In this document: positions 20,321 to 28,405 of the stretch, in pieces
Layout of the letters: each line of letters starts with the position of its first letter
Position numbering within the stretch: the stretch's first letter is position 1
Source of the DNA: Rhodoblastus sphagnicola
GTDB lineage: Bacteria > Pseudomonadota > Alphaproteobacteria > Rhizobiales > Beijerinckiaceae
NCBI RefSeq assembly: GCF_002937075.1
Contig: NZ_NHSJ01000057.1
Span: 62,001-126,000 of the forward strand
Direction: 5' to 3'
Length of the DNA stretch: 64,000 bases
Notes under the pieces: generated by a model
Told to the model about the DNA's origin: nothing
The model's database searches: none
The model's input: the letters and a program-made list of their open reading frames with translations, nothing else
Program-made: the position numbers and the translations under genes

Positions 20321-21486
20321 GAGCCAAGCCCCCGCGCGCGCGCCGCGCCGGCGAGGAAGCCGCGCGTGGTCGCGACGAAATCGGGCTCGTCGAGAAGGAA
20401 AGAGTCGTGGCCCTTGTCGGTCTCGATTTCAACGAAGGACACCGAGGCCGCGACGGCGTTGAGCGCGTGGACGATCACGCGCGATTCCGCCGTGGTGTAG
20501 AGCCAGTCGGAGTTGAAGGAGACCACGCAGAACCGCGTCGGCGAATGTTTGAAGGCGCGCGCCAGCGAGCCGCCGTAGTCCTGCGCGAGGTCGAAATAGT
20601 CGCAGGCGCGGGTGACATAGAGATAGGAGTTGGCGTCGAAGCGATCGACGAAGGTCGATCCTTGGTAACGAAGGTAATTCTCGACCTGGAAATCCGCGTC
20701 GAAGGAAAAGGTCTTTTCCGCGCGATCCTGCAACTTGCGGCCGAACTTGCGCTGCAACGCCTCTTCCGAGAGATAGGTGACATGGGCCGCCATGCGCGCC
20801 ACCGCCAGCCCCTTGGCCGGGCGCACGCCTTCCTCGATGTAACGCCCGGCCCGCCAGTTCGGATCGGCCATCACCGCCTGCCGGCCGACTTCATGAAAGG
20901 CGATGTTCTGCGCCGAATGGCGCGCGGCGCTGGCGATGATCATGGCGGAAAACACCTTTTCCGGGAACAGGGCCGCCCATTGCAGCGCCTGCATCCCGCC
21001 CATCGAGCCGCCGGCGACGCAAAACAGGGTCTCGATCCCCAGGCGCTCCACCAGCATGGCCTGCGCGCGGGCCATGTCGGCGATCGTCACCACCGGCAGG
21101 GTGAGCCCATAGGCCTTGCCGGTCGCGGGATTGAGCGAGGCCGGTCCGGTCGTGCCCATGCAGCCGCCAAGCACGTTGGAGCAGATGATGAAATATTTTT
21201 CGGTGTCGAACGGTTTGCCGGGGCCGACCAGGGCGCACCACCAGCCCGGCTTTCCCGTGACAGGGTGCGCGTTGGCCACATGCTGGTCGCCGGTCAGCGC
21301 GTGGCACAGCAAAATGGCGTTGGACTTGTCCGCGTTGAGCTGCCCATAGGTCTGGTAGGCGATGCTGAACGGGGCGAGCATCACTCCGGCCGACATGGCG
21401 AGCGGTTGGGATGAGTCGAAATGCGCGATTCGGCTGTGGGGGGCGTCCGCCTCGGCATTGCAGGGAAAGTGAAGGGTCTCGGTCAA
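20317..21486 (-). CDS. metX: Homoserine O-acetyltransferase MetX
   Basis: 389 residues, alpha/beta hydrolase fold. It transfers acetyl from acetyl-CoA to homoserine, the first committed step to methionine. Visible motifs: [16 protein letters not shown], the nucleophile elbow [13 protein letters not shown] (Ser near residue 160), an Asp in the C-terminal third and the catalytic His in DKGHDSFL. The only in-frame start giving full length is TTG at 21486, with GAGGA about 13 bases upstream; translation may be weak. metW follows with a four-base overlap. A sigma70-like promoter lies just upstream. Confidence 0.94.
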   Translation of the reverse strand: MTETLHFPCNAEADAPHSRIAHFDSSQPLAMSAGVMLAPFSIAYQTYGQLNADKSNAILLCHALTGDQHVANAHPVTGKPGWWCALVGPGKPFDTEKYFIICSNVLGGCMGTTGPASLNPATGKAYGLTLPVVTIADMARAQAMLVERLGIETLFCVAGGSMGGMQALQWAALFPEKVFSAMIIASAARHSAQNIAFHEVGRQAVMADPNWRAGRYIEEGVRPAKGLAVARMAAHVTYLSEEALQRKFGRKLQDRAEKTFSFDADFQVENYLRYQGSTFVDRFDANSYLYVTRACDYFDLAQDYGGSLARAFKHSPTRFCVVSFNSDWLYTTAESRVIVHALNAVAASVSFVEIETDKGHDSFLLDEPDFVATTRGFLAGAARARGLGS

Positions 21487-21530
21487 GTTGGCCTGATGTC
21501 CTCGTTCGTTTTTCCGAACAAACCGTTTTT

Positions 21531-21560
21531 TATATAGGATATTGACGTGACGGCGGTCAA
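21531..21560 (-). promoter_or_regulatory. Sigma70-like promoter of metXW
   Basis: On the minus strand TTGACC (21560-21555) and TATATA (21536-21531) are separated by 18 bases, about 45 bases upstream of the metX start. The leader between them contains a small dyad (GTTCG..CGAAC, 21504-21518). The leader was compared by eye with the SAM-II pattern frequent before alphaproteobacterial met genes and does not fit. Confidence 0.6.
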
Positions 21561-21643
21561 GCCGGGCGTCGCGGGCATTTGCCAGAATGGTTTAGCCCCC
21601 TATACAGGGAGCCGCGCGCAAGAAAGATAGAGACGCCCCTGCC

Positions 21644-22483
21644 ATGAGCGAGACCAAAGCCCTCGAAGGCCTGTCGGATCTTCGGTCGGAAATCGACCGG
21701 ATCGACACCGAGATGCATGCGCTGCTGATGCAGCGCGGAGAAATCATCGACCGGCTCATAGCGGTGAAAGCCCGGCAGGGCGGCGGCTCGGCGTTCCGGC
21801 CGGGACGCGAGGCCGACATGATGCGGGAGATCGCTTCGCGCCACCACGGCCGCTTGCCGCTCGACACGGTGGAGAGCATCTGGCGCGTGATCATCTCCAC
21901 CTTTACCTACGTTCAGTCGAATTATTCTGTTCACGCCGATCTGTCCGGCGGTGATTCGGCGATGCGCGATTCCGCCCGGTTCCATTTCGGCTTCACCGTG
22001 CCCTTGGTCGGCCATGCGACGCCTGGCGAGGCGATCGCGGCGGTGGCGGGTTCGGGAGGGCCGGACGCCGGCGGCGATCTCGGCATGATCCGCGCCGGTT
22101 TTCATGCCGAGGACGCCCGATGGTGGGAGCGCCTCGCCGCCGCCGACGCGCCAAAAATCATCGCGCGGCTTCCCTTCGTCGAACGGCCGGGCCACCCGGC
22201 GGGAACGCCGGTCTTCATCATTTCCAATCCGCTGGCGGAAGCGGCGGCCACCGATGTCGCGCTGTTTTCCGCGCAAGGCGGCGGCGCCGCGCCCGACGTG
22301 AGCGGTTGGGCCGCGCAGGGGTGTGACACGCTCGGCCAGAGCGAGGGCGAGGGTTTTTCCCTGTTGCTGTCGGCCCCCGGCGACTGGGACGCCGACCGCC
22401 TCAAGCAACTGCCGGGCGGCGCGGCCCTCGACCGGATCGCCTGGATCGGCAGCCATGCCGAGCGATTCGCGCTTCCCGCTTAA
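21644..22483 (+). CDS. Chorismate mutase with an extra C-terminal domain
   Basis: 279 residues. Residues 1-90 are an AroQ-type all-helical chorismate mutase: LSDLRSEIDRIDTEMHALLM, an active-site Arg/Lys pattern near VKARQG, and READMMREIASRH. It converts chorismate to prephenate for phenylalanine and tyrosine. Residues 100-279 form an additional domain with no catalytic motif I recognise; similar extended chorismate mutases occur near metX in Hyphomicrobiales and may bind an effector. Divergent from metX. Confidence 0.86.
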   Translation: MSETKALEGLSDLRSEIDRIDTEMHALLMQRGEIIDRLIAVKARQGGGSAFRPGREADMMREIASRHHGRLPLDTVESIWRVIISTFTYVQSNYSVHADLSGGDSAMRDSARFHFGFTVPLVGHATPGEAIAAVAGSGGPDAGGDLGMIRAGFHAEDARWWERLAAADAPKIIARLPFVERPGHPAGTPVFIISNPLAEAAATDVALFSAQGGGAAPDVSGWAAQGCDTLGQSEGEGFSLLLSAPGDWDADRLKQLPGGAALDRIAWIGSHAERFALPA

Positions 22484-22493
22484 GACTCGCCCT

Positions 22494-23522
22494 TCAATAA
22501 AGCGGCGTGAGCACGCCGACGTGCAACGGCCCGAGATAGGCGCCGCCCTGCGCAAGACGCAGGGTCAGCGCGATGCTGTCATCGCCCGGCTTGTCCCGAT
22601 CCCGCGCCGACGGTTTTCCGCCCAACAAGGCACCGAGCAGCGCATTGGCCGCGCCCGGCGCCATGGGCAGGCCGAGCCGGGCGGCGAGCGGTCCGGCGCC
22701 GCGGGCGTCGATGTTGAGCGTTCCCGCCAGCCTGTGCGCGTCATCGAGCGCCAGCACGCCGTCGAATCGCGCGGTGAGCGCGCCCCAGCGCCATTCGGCC
22801 TTGTCGATGCGGGCCGCGCCTTGCGCCCGCCGCCAGTCCTCCAGCGCCTGCCGCCAGTCGTTGCGCGGCGCGAGCAGCGGAAACAGGTCGCCGGAGACGG
22901 TGAGCGCGTTGGGGCCGGGATCGCGCAGCAGGCTTTGCAACAGCGGCGCCGTCAGCCCGGTGACATCGGCTTCGACGCGCAGCGAGGCAACGCCGTCGCG
23001 GGAGGAGGGGCGCGCGACAAAATTCAGCGTCTGCGCGTTGAAGGCGAGGCCGGCGTCGATCACCTCGGGCCGCCAGTCGAGCGCGCGCGCGTTCACCGCC
23101 ACCTCGGTGAGACCGCCAAAGCCCCAGGCGAAATCGAACGTCGCGCCGTCGTGACGCAATTTGGCGAAGCCGCCCCCCGCATTGCGCAAGGCCACCGGGC
23201 TGGAAAAGCTCAAGACGACGTGATTGGGCGACCACAGGCTGGCCACGCCCTTGACCTCGTCGGCGGTGAAAACGAGATCGCCGCCGCCCAGCTTGAGCGG
23301 CGCCTTCATCTGGCTACAGGTCAATTTCAGGCGGAACGGAAAGCCGCCGATCTCGCTGCCGCCGCAGAAATCGGCGAAAGCGACGCCGTTGAAGGCGGGC
23401 TGGTGCAGATAATCGCCGAGTTTTTGCGCCGCGACCAGCCAGGACAGGCTCAAGCCCAGCGCCAGGGCGGTGACGACGCCGAGCACGATACGCGACAAAG
23501 AGCTGGAGGAAACGGCGGCCAT
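22494..23522 (-). CDS. DUF2125 family protein, probably periplasmic and membrane-anchored
   Basis: 342 residues from ATG 23522 (GAGGG four bases upstream). One N-terminal hydrophobic helix (IVLGVVTALALGLSLSWLV, about 12-30) is followed by a long beta-rich, periplasm-facing part with a conserved Cys pair (FADFCGGSEIGGFPFRLKL; LTCSQM). This layout and the GGFPFR motif match DUF2125, an alphaproteobacterial family of unknown function. It ends 10 bases from the convergent chorismate mutase gene. Confidence 0.82.
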   Translation of the reverse strand: MAAVSSSSLSRIVLGVVTALALGLSLSWLVAAQKLGDYLHQPAFNGVAFADFCGGSEIGGFPFRLKLTCSQMKAPLKLGGGDLVFTADEVKGVASLWSPNHVVLSFSSPVALRNAGGGFAKLRHDGATFDFAWGFGGLTEVAVNARALDWRPEVIDAGLAFNAQTLNFVARPSSRDGVASLRVEADVTGLTAPLLQSLLRDPGPNALTVSGDLFPLLAPRNDWRQALEDWRRAQGAARIDKAEWRWGALTARFDGVLALDDAHRLAGTLNIDARGAGPLAARLGLPMAPGAANALLGALLGGKPSARDRDKPGDDSIALTLRLAQGGAYLGPLHVGVLTPLY

Positions 23523-23584
23523 GATACCCTCGCGACGAGAACGCTTCCTTGTGCCAAGTTTCGGGGCGGAAGTCTGCCTTTTTG

Positions 23585-23953
23585 TCAGAGCGCGAAAATC
23601 GGCGCCGGCCGCAGGTCGTCCGCGACCGCGCCGCGCGCCTCCGGCGTGTCCGCCAGCAGATGGACATGGAGCGCCGTCGCGCCGCTGCGCCGCGCCCGCT
23701 CGGCCCAAACAGCGAAATCCTCGCCTTCCGGCCGAAACACGAAGGCGATCTCGGCCGCGCCGAAACTTTGACGCACGGCGGCGATCACGGCCCGGTCCGG
23801 GTCGAACGCCGGTTCGTCGGAGATGGTGTGGACCGAGCAGATGTAGCGTCGGCCGGAACGACCGCGCCAGGACTGGAACAGGTTTTCGAGGCTCGTGGCG
23901 CGCAAGGCGGCGAGCGGGCGGCTACAGGCGGTGAGTGGGGCGGCGGCGGTCAT
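23585..23953 (-). CDS. Conserved hypothetical protein, 122 residues
   Basis: Small soluble protein with a central WRGRSGRRYICSVH segment, then DPDRAVIAAVRQSFG and AEIAFVFRPEG. I recall related WR.RSGRRY proteins in other Hyphomicrobiales but know no function. The start codon at 23953 abuts an unusually dense operator-like region (23953-23998), so expression is probably controlled tightly. plsC ends only 56 bases upstream on the same strand, which leaves little room for a promoter other than this operator. Confidence 0.68.
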   Translation of the reverse strand: MTAAAPLTACSRPLAALRATSLENLFQSWRGRSGRRYICSVHTISDEPAFDPDRAVIAAVRQSFGAAEIAFVFRPEGEDFAVWAERARRSGATALHVHLLADTPEARGAVADDLRPAPIFAL

Positions 23954-23998
23954 TTTGTTCTCATGAGCGTTACGTCACGAGAACAAAAAAGAACAAAA
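23953..23998 (-). promoter_or_regulatory. Operator-like cluster of GAACAAAA motifs
   Basis: TTTTGTTCTC (23953-23962) and GAGAACAAAA (23979-23988) form a perfect 10-bp inverted repeat with a 16-base spacer; a further GAACAAAA lies at 23991-23998, exactly 10 bases after the one at 23981. The repeat begins at the last base of the start triplet of the 122-residue gene. The motif core recalls the alphaproteobacterial LexA half site, but the direct repeat spacing (GAAC-N6-GAAC) is one base short of the LexA rule. Confidence 0.55.
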
Positions 23999-24009
23999 TA
24001 GGAATAAAG

Positions 24010-24783
24010 TCAAGCCGCGTTTGGGCTGGCTTCGTTCCGCGCCAGATTGACCGCCAGAGCCGGATTCTCGGCGATCGCCTCCGCGATCAGGCGGTTGCTC
24101 GCCTCTTCGATCACCTGCTGCACTTGGGCCAGGAACGCGGATGTCGACAGGCCCGGGGGGATGGCGGGCAGGAATTCGACGATGATGGTTCCGGACGGGC
24201 GCATGAAGCTGCGGCGCGGCCAAAACAGGCCGGAATTGAGGGCGACTGGCACGCAGGGCGCGTTTTCGGCCGCATAAAGGTGGGCGACCCCGGCCTTGTA
24301 GTGCGGCGGCGCGCCGGCGGGGCGTCGCGTGCCCTCCGGGAAAATGAAGATCGCCCGCCCCTCGGCGATGGCCGCGCGCGCCTCCGTGACCAGTTGTTTC
24401 AAGGCGGCGGAGCGGCTGTTGCGGTTGATGGCGATCTGGTCGGCGCGCACCAGATATTGCCCGAACAGCGGGATGAACGTCAGTTCGCGCTTCAGGATAT
24501 AGGTGAAGTCGCGCAATTGCGTGCAGAGCGCGAAGGTTTCCCAGGCGGACTGGTGCTTGGCGGCGATGATGCAGCCTTCGGTCAGAAGATTTTCCTTGCC
24601 GCGAAACTCGACCCGGGTTCCGCAAATCTTCTCCATCAGCCAGATCGACGACCAGCCCCAGTAATGCGCCAGTCGGATGATCGTGAGCCGGCCGAACAAC
24701 ATTGTCGGCAGGCCCAGGATCAACAGGGCCGTGAGGTTGGCGTAAAACAGGACGTTGAAGGCGAGGGAGCGAAGAAAAAGCAT
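24010..24783 (-). CDS. plsC: 1-acyl-sn-glycerol-3-phosphate acyltransferase
   Basis: 257 residues from ATG 24783. It acylates lysophosphatidic acid to phosphatidic acid at the inner membrane. The N-terminal half has hydrophobic stretches; acyltransferase motif I is KHQSAWET (HX4E instead of the more usual HX4D), motif III IFIFPEGTRRP, and a later VPVALNSG block. The E-for-D change also appears in other members I recall and need not mean inactivity. It begins 45 bases after the ftsX stop. Confidence 0.9.
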   Translation of the reverse strand: MLFLRSLAFNVLFYANLTALLILGLPTMLFGRLTIIRLAHYWGWSSIWLMEKICGTRVEFRGKENLLTEGCIIAAKHQSAWETFALCTQLRDFTYILKRELTFIPLFGQYLVRADQIAINRNSRSAALKQLVTEARAAIAEGRAIFIFPEGTRRPAGAPPHYKAGVAHLYAAENAPCVPVALNSGLFWPRRSFMRPSGTIIVEFLPAIPPGLSTSAFLAQVQQVIEEASNRLIAEAIAENPALAVNLARNEASPNAA

Positions 24784-24827
24784 GGGTTCTGTTTTGCGGC
24801 GCCGGCGCGCGATTGCAAGCGTTTTTG

Positions 24828-25778
24828 TCAATGCAACTGGCGAAGGCTGCGATGCACGATGATCCGCGACGTCAGGCCCGTCAGCCCGGCCACGCCCAGC
24901 GACAGCGCGGCGATCGCCGCCAGCCCGCCCCAGCCCAGCGTGAAGGCGCCGAACATCGCTTCCGCCTGTTCGCCGCCGGCGCTGGTGGTCCAATGCCGCG
25001 ACAGGGCGCCCAGAGCGAAAAACAGGACGGCCGCCGCGCCGCCCCCGATCGCGCCGCCGCGCAGGCCCAGCCGCAGGAAATGGCGCTGGAATTCTCCGGC
25101 GATGAACGAATCGGCCGCGCCGACGTAATGCAGCGCCTGGATGATGTCCTTGGCCCCGGCCATGGCGCCGCGCGTGGCGAAGCCGACCGCCAGCCCCATG
25201 GCGGTGAGGACGAGCGCGAACACGCCGAGCGCCGAGGCGACGACCACATCGGCCATGGTGGAAAGCCGCTGCATCCAGGCGCCGTGATTGTCGAGATTGG
25301 CGTTGGGCAAAGCGGCGTCGAGCGCGGTCCGCAGGCCGATCTCGTCGAGTTTCTTCGAGTCGTCGCGCTTGACCGAGATCAGGCGCGGCACGGGCAATTG
25401 GCTCAGGTCGAGGCCGGCGCCGAGCCAGGGCGCGAGCAAGTCCTCCGACTGCGCCTTGCTCAGCGCCCGCGCCTCGCGCAGCGCGGGGAAATTCGCGATG
25501 ATTTCAACGACCTTGCGCGAATCGGCGTCGAGGTCGCGGCCGGGGCGCGGCATGATCTGGATGGTCATTTCCGCGCCGACCTGGCCGCGCCAATCGTGCG
25601 AGGCCTGCGTCAGCAGCAGGGCGAAGCTGGCGGTCAGGGCGGCCAGGAAGGTCATGATGGCGATGACCACCGACAAGGCCGCGCCGGCCACGGAGGCGGC
25701 GGGCACCAGCGGCGTGTCGGTGAAACTCTCCTGGGTTTCCTCGTCGTTTCGGGGCCGGCGCGCCAGAAAATTGACCAT
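24828..25778 (-). CDS. ftsX: Cell division permease-like protein FtsX
   Basis: 316 residues: N-terminal cytoplasmic tail, TM1 near 30-55, a large periplasmic domain (about 60-185), then three C-terminal membrane helices (ALGVFALVLTAMGLAVGF and two more). FtsX with FtsE forms a non-transporting ABC complex at the divisome that activates cell-wall hydrolases. Seven bases separate it from ftsE, so the two form one operon. Confidence 0.93.
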   Translation of the reverse strand: MVNFLARRPRNDEETQESFTDTPLVPAASVAGAALSVVIAIMTFLAALTASFALLLTQASHDWRGQVGAEMTIQIMPRPGRDLDADSRKVVEIIANFPALREARALSKAQSEDLLAPWLGAGLDLSQLPVPRLISVKRDDSKKLDEIGLRTALDAALPNANLDNHGAWMQRLSTMADVVVASALGVFALVLTAMGLAVGFATRGAMAGAKDIIQALHYVGAADSFIAGEFQRHFLRLGLRGGAIGGGAAAVLFFALGALSRHWTTSAGGEQAEAMFGAFTLGWGGLAAIAALSLGVAGLTGLTSRIIVHRSLRQLH

Positions 25779-25785
25779 GGCCGCC

Positions 25786-26448
25786 TCAATCGTAAATGTG
25801 CAGACGGCCGTCGCCGAGCACGAGTCGCCGCGCCCCGTCGAACTGGTCCATCAGGTTGAGATCGTGCGTGGCGATCACCACGGACGTGCCGGACTTGTGC
25901 AATTCCTGGAACAGCCGCAGCAGCCGCCGCGCCATCACGGGATCGACATTGCCGGTCGGCTCGTCGGCGAGCAGCAGTTCCGGCCGCATGATCAGGGCGC
26001 GGGCGATGGCCGCGCGCTGCTTCTCGCCGCCGGAAAGCACCTGCGGATGGGCGTGCAGGCGCTGGCCGAGACCCACCCACTCCAGCAATTCCAGCACTTC
26101 CGCGCGATAGGACGGCTCCTCCTTGCCCAGGACGCGCAAGGGCAAGGCCACGTTCTGGTAAGTGGTGAGATGGTCGAGCAGGCGAAAATCCTGGAACACC
26201 ACGCCGACCTTGCGCCGCAGCGCCATCAGCGCGCTCTTGTCGAGCGTCGCGGAATCCTCGCCGAACAAGGTGATGAGGCCGCGCGTTGGCCGCAGCGCCA
26301 GCAGGATCAGCCGCAACAGCGTGGTCTTGCCCGCGCCCGACGGTCCGGTGAGGAACTGAAAGGATTGCGGCGCAATGACAAAACTGAGGTCGCGCAGGAT
26401 TTCCGCGCCCATGCCGTAGCGAAGACCGACATTTTCGAATCGGACCAA
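25786..26448 (-). CDS. ftsE: Cell division ATP-binding protein FtsE
   Basis: 220 residues. ABC ATPase with Walker A GPSGAGKTT, Q-loop region VGVVFQDFRLLDHLTTYQNV, signature LSGGEKQRAAIARAL, Walker B ELLLADEPTGNVD and switch His in VVIATHDLNLM. It drives FtsX at the division site. The upstream divergent region holds a GC-rich perfect palindrome (26481-26500) and a consensus CtrA site (26520-26535), suggesting cell-cycle control. Confidence 0.95.
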   Translation of the reverse strand: MVRFENVGLRYGMGAEILRDLSFVIAPQSFQFLTGPSGAGKTTLLRLILLALRPTRGLITLFGEDSATLDKSALMALRRKVGVVFQDFRLLDHLTTYQNVALPLRVLGKEEPSYRAEVLELLEWVGLGQRLHAHPQVLSGGEKQRAAIARALIMRPELLLADEPTGNVDPVMARRLLRLFQELHKSGTSVVIATHDLNLMDQFDGARRLVLGDGRLHIYD

Positions 26449-26480
26449 ACCCGCCCTCCCAAAGCCGATCGTATTGAACC

Positions 26481-26500
26481 CGTTTCGCGCGCGCGAAACG
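26481..26500. repeat. Perfect 20-bp palindrome in the ftsE divergent region
   Basis: CGTTTCGCGCGCGCGAAACG is self-complementary and is followed at once by another half copy, CGCGAAACG (26501-26509). It lies 33-52 bases upstream of ftsE. The symmetry suggests a protein-binding operator rather than a terminator. Confidence 0.6.
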
Positions 26501-26519
26501 CGCGAAACGAATCACCTTG

Positions 26520-26535
26520 TTAACTTGCCATTAAC
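26520..26535. promoter_or_regulatory. CtrA-type binding site between ftsE and the DUF3426-like gene
   Basis: TTAACTTGCCATTAAC exactly matches TTAA-N7-TTAAC, the full-site consensus for the cell-cycle regulator CtrA. It is about 72 bases upstream of ftsE and 59 upstream of ATG 26594. Confidence 0.65.
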
Positions 26536-26593
26536 CATAGCGTAACAGGAATGGCGGACGAGGATTCTCCCCAAAATTTTGACGAGACGGACC

Positions 26594-27130
26594 ATGACCT
26601 TTGCAAAGCTGACGCCCATGGCCGATTACGACCGCGCGCGCGCGCCGGCGCGCCCGTCCCGTCCGGCGCCCGCCGCCGCGTCCGCGACCGGGAAAATGCG
26701 CGGTCCCGGCGCGCTCGCTCTGTGCGCCGGCCTCACGGCGGCCTGGATGGGCCTCGTCGGCGGCCGCGCCCAGATCGTGAAGATCGTTCCGGGCGCCGCG
26801 CCCGTCTATGCCGCGCTCGGCCTGAAGGTCAACCTGCGCCAGATGGACGTGCTTGGCGTCACCGCCAGGCTGGTGGAAGAGGACGGGCGAAAAATCCTGC
26901 TGGTCGAAGGCCAGATCAAGAACATCGACGCGAATCCGCGCACGCCGCCGCGCATGCGCCTGGCGGTCGAGGACGGCCAAGGCCGCGAAATCTATTTCTG
27001 GACGGCCGCCCCGCCGAAATCGCGCCTCAGTCCCGGCGAGAACGCTTACTTTCGCGCCCGTCTGGCCGCGCCGCCGGACGAGGGGGCGGAGGTGCGGGTG
27101 CGCTTCGCGCCCGAGGCGAGCGCGACATGA
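26594..27130 (+). CDS. DUF3426-like membrane protein lacking the usual zinc ribbon
   Basis: 178 residues from ATG 26594; an in-frame TTG at 26579 and an ATG at 26621 are alternatives. After a basic Pro/Ala-rich N-terminus comes one hydrophobic helix (GALALCAGLTAAWMGLVGG), then an FxLYD-like beta domain (VTARLVEEDGRKILLVEGQI; INxD-type IKNIDANPRTPP). This matches the C-terminal half of the MJ0042 zinc-finger/DUF3426 proteins found upstream of hpt in Hyphomicrobiales, but those begin with a CxxC ribbon that is absent here in all in-frame starts. The stop overlaps the hpt start by ATGA. Confidence 0.72.
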   Translation: MTFAKLTPMADYDRARAPARPSRPAPAAASATGKMRGPGALALCAGLTAAWMGLVGGRAQIVKIVPGAAPVYAALGLKVNLRQMDVLGVTARLVEEDGRKILLVEGQIKNIDANPRTPPRMRLAVEDGQGREIYFWTAAPPKSRLSPGENAYFRARLAAPPDEGAEVRVRFAPEASAT

Positions 27131-27651
27131 GCCTGGACATTCTGTTCAGCGAGGCCGAGATCGGCGCCCGGGTCGAGGCCATGGCCTATGAAATCGCCGA
27201 GGCCCTGCCCGCGCGGATGCTGGCGGTTCCCATCATGACGGGCGCCTTCATCTTCGCCGCCGACCTTTTGCGCGCGCTTTATCGCGCCGGCGTGGAGCCG
27301 GAGGTCGATTTCTTTCAGGTCGCCTCCTATGGCGAGGGGACGGTCTCCTCGGGAAATGTCCAACTTTTGCGCGAAATCCGGGCCGATGTGACCGGGCGCG
27401 ACGTGTTGTTGATCGACGACATTCTGGAATCCGGGCGCACCCTGACCTATGCCCGGAAGGCGTTGATGGATCGCGGCGCCCGCCGGGTGTTGATCGCCGT
27501 GGCGCTGGAGAAGCCGCACAAGCTCGTGGTCGATATCGCCGCCGATTTCGTCGGCTTCCAAAGCCCGGATCGGTTCGTGATCGGCTATGGCATGGATTAC
27601 GCAGGGAAATATCGGGAATTGCCGTTCATTGGGGCGCTGGATCAGGCGTGA
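27127..27651 (+). CDS. hpt: Hypoxanthine phosphoribosyltransferase
   Basis: 174 residues from ATG 27127, overlapping the preceding stop as ATGA; an upstream in-frame extension to 26551 merely reads the neighbour out of frame. Purine salvage enzyme making IMP/GMP from hypoxanthine/guanine and PRPP. PRPP loop VLLIDDILESGRTL, flexible-loop region SYGEGTVSSGNVQ and C-terminal DFVGFQSPDRFVIGYGMDY are all typical. Confidence 0.95.
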   Translation: MSLDILFSEAEIGARVEAMAYEIAEALPARMLAVPIMTGAFIFAADLLRALYRAGVEPEVDFFQVASYGEGTVSSGNVQLLREIRADVTGRDVLLIDDILESGRTLTYARKALMDRGARRVLIAVALEKPHKLVVDIAADFVGFQSPDRFVIGYGMDYAGKYRELPFIGALDQA

Positions 27652-27695
27652 AGGCCGCGTCGGCGGATCGACCCATTGCGCGCCAGGCCCCAGGG

Positions 27696-27973
27696 GAGTT
27701 TCGCCAGGGCAATCGGGTGAATAACGAAGAGGCGCGGACGGTCGTGTTCCCTTCTCCCCAAAGCCCGTCGCAAGACGCCCGTCCTATCGGACGGGCTATG
27801 GGGGTCGGATGAGGGGGGGGTCAAACACAAGAACAAAGGCGTTTTTCCGTGACTAGCGGTCCCCTCATCCGTCTCGCCGCCTGACGGCGGCGATCCACCT
27901 TCTCCCGCAAGGGGAGAAGGAGTCCCCGCCTAACCGCTATATGCGTTCACCCGATTGCCCTGCGAGTTTCGCC
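27696..27973. mobile_element. Candidate MITE-like element with 17-bp terminal inverted repeats
   Basis: CAGGGCAATCGGGTGAA (27705-27721) is repeated in perfect inverse at 27946-27962, giving a 258-base element without coding capacity. The 10-base GAGTTTCGCC stands as a direct repeat just outside both ends (27696-27705 and 27964-27973), as a target-site duplication would; the left copy shares one base with the terminal repeat, and one extra base separates the right copy. The inside holds palindromes: GCCCGTC..GACGGGC, GGATGAGGGG (27807-27816) with its complement at 27861-27870, and the CCTTCTCCC..GGGAGAAGG unit at 27898-27920. No transposase is visible nearby. Confidence 0.5.
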
Positions 27974-28006
27974 CCGTTCCGCGCCGGCCGGCAAAAGCTG
28001 CGGCGC

Positions 28007-28405
28007 TCAGGCGGGTTCGCGGGCCAGGCGCTCAAAAATCGCCACCGCCTCGGCTTCGGTCGCGCGATCGATCGCGCCGGCGTTCACCTCCGCCTGAGTC
28101 CACATCCACGATCGCGCCGGGTCGTCGCGCATCGCCCAGCCCGGAAACAGTCTTTCGGTGACAGTGCGCCGGCTCAGCAGCTTGATGTCGAGGTGGCGAC
28201 GATCCCACCCGATTCGCTGATACGCCGCCTCGACCAATTCTTGCGGTCCTTCGAGCAGTTGCAGATACAAATCGCCGCGGCAGATCAGCGCCCCGGTAAT
28301 GCCGTCGCGCTCGTTGCAGCGTCGCGAAACTGCAAGGATCGCGGCGAGCGCGCCTTCGTCGAAGCCGAATGGACGTGAGGCGTAGATCAATTGGATCATC
28401 GGCAT
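28007..28405 (-). CDS. BLUF-domain blue-light photoreceptor
   Basis: 132 residues from ATG 28405, with AAGGGA eight bases upstream. The BLUF fold fills residues 3-95: the FAD-contacting Tyr8 (IQLIYAS), Asn31 (CNERDGITGAL) and Gln49 (LYLQLLEGP) are all present, with spacing one residue shorter than in AppA/BlrB. It should bind FAD and sense blue light. The short C-terminal extension (about 95-132) has no recognised output domain, so it probably acts by protein-protein contact. It is monocistronic next to the MITE-like element. Confidence 0.88.
   Translation of the reverse strand: MPMIQLIYASRPFGFDEGALAAILAVSRRCNERDGITGALICRGDLYLQLLEGPQELVEAAYQRIGWDRRHLDIKLLSRRTVTERLFPGWAMRDDPARSWMWTQAEVNAGAIDRATEAEAVAIFERLAREPA

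Noticed and set aside
21487-21560. SAM-II riboswitch upstream of metX
   Set aside because: Expected because such elements precede alphaproteobacterial met genes, but the leader is short and lacks the conserved SAM-II core by eye; a covariance-model search would decide.
23981-23994. LexA box at the start of the 122-residue gene
   Set aside because: GAAC-N6-GAAC is one base shorter than the N7 spacing required in alphaproteobacteria; kept only as an unspecified operator.
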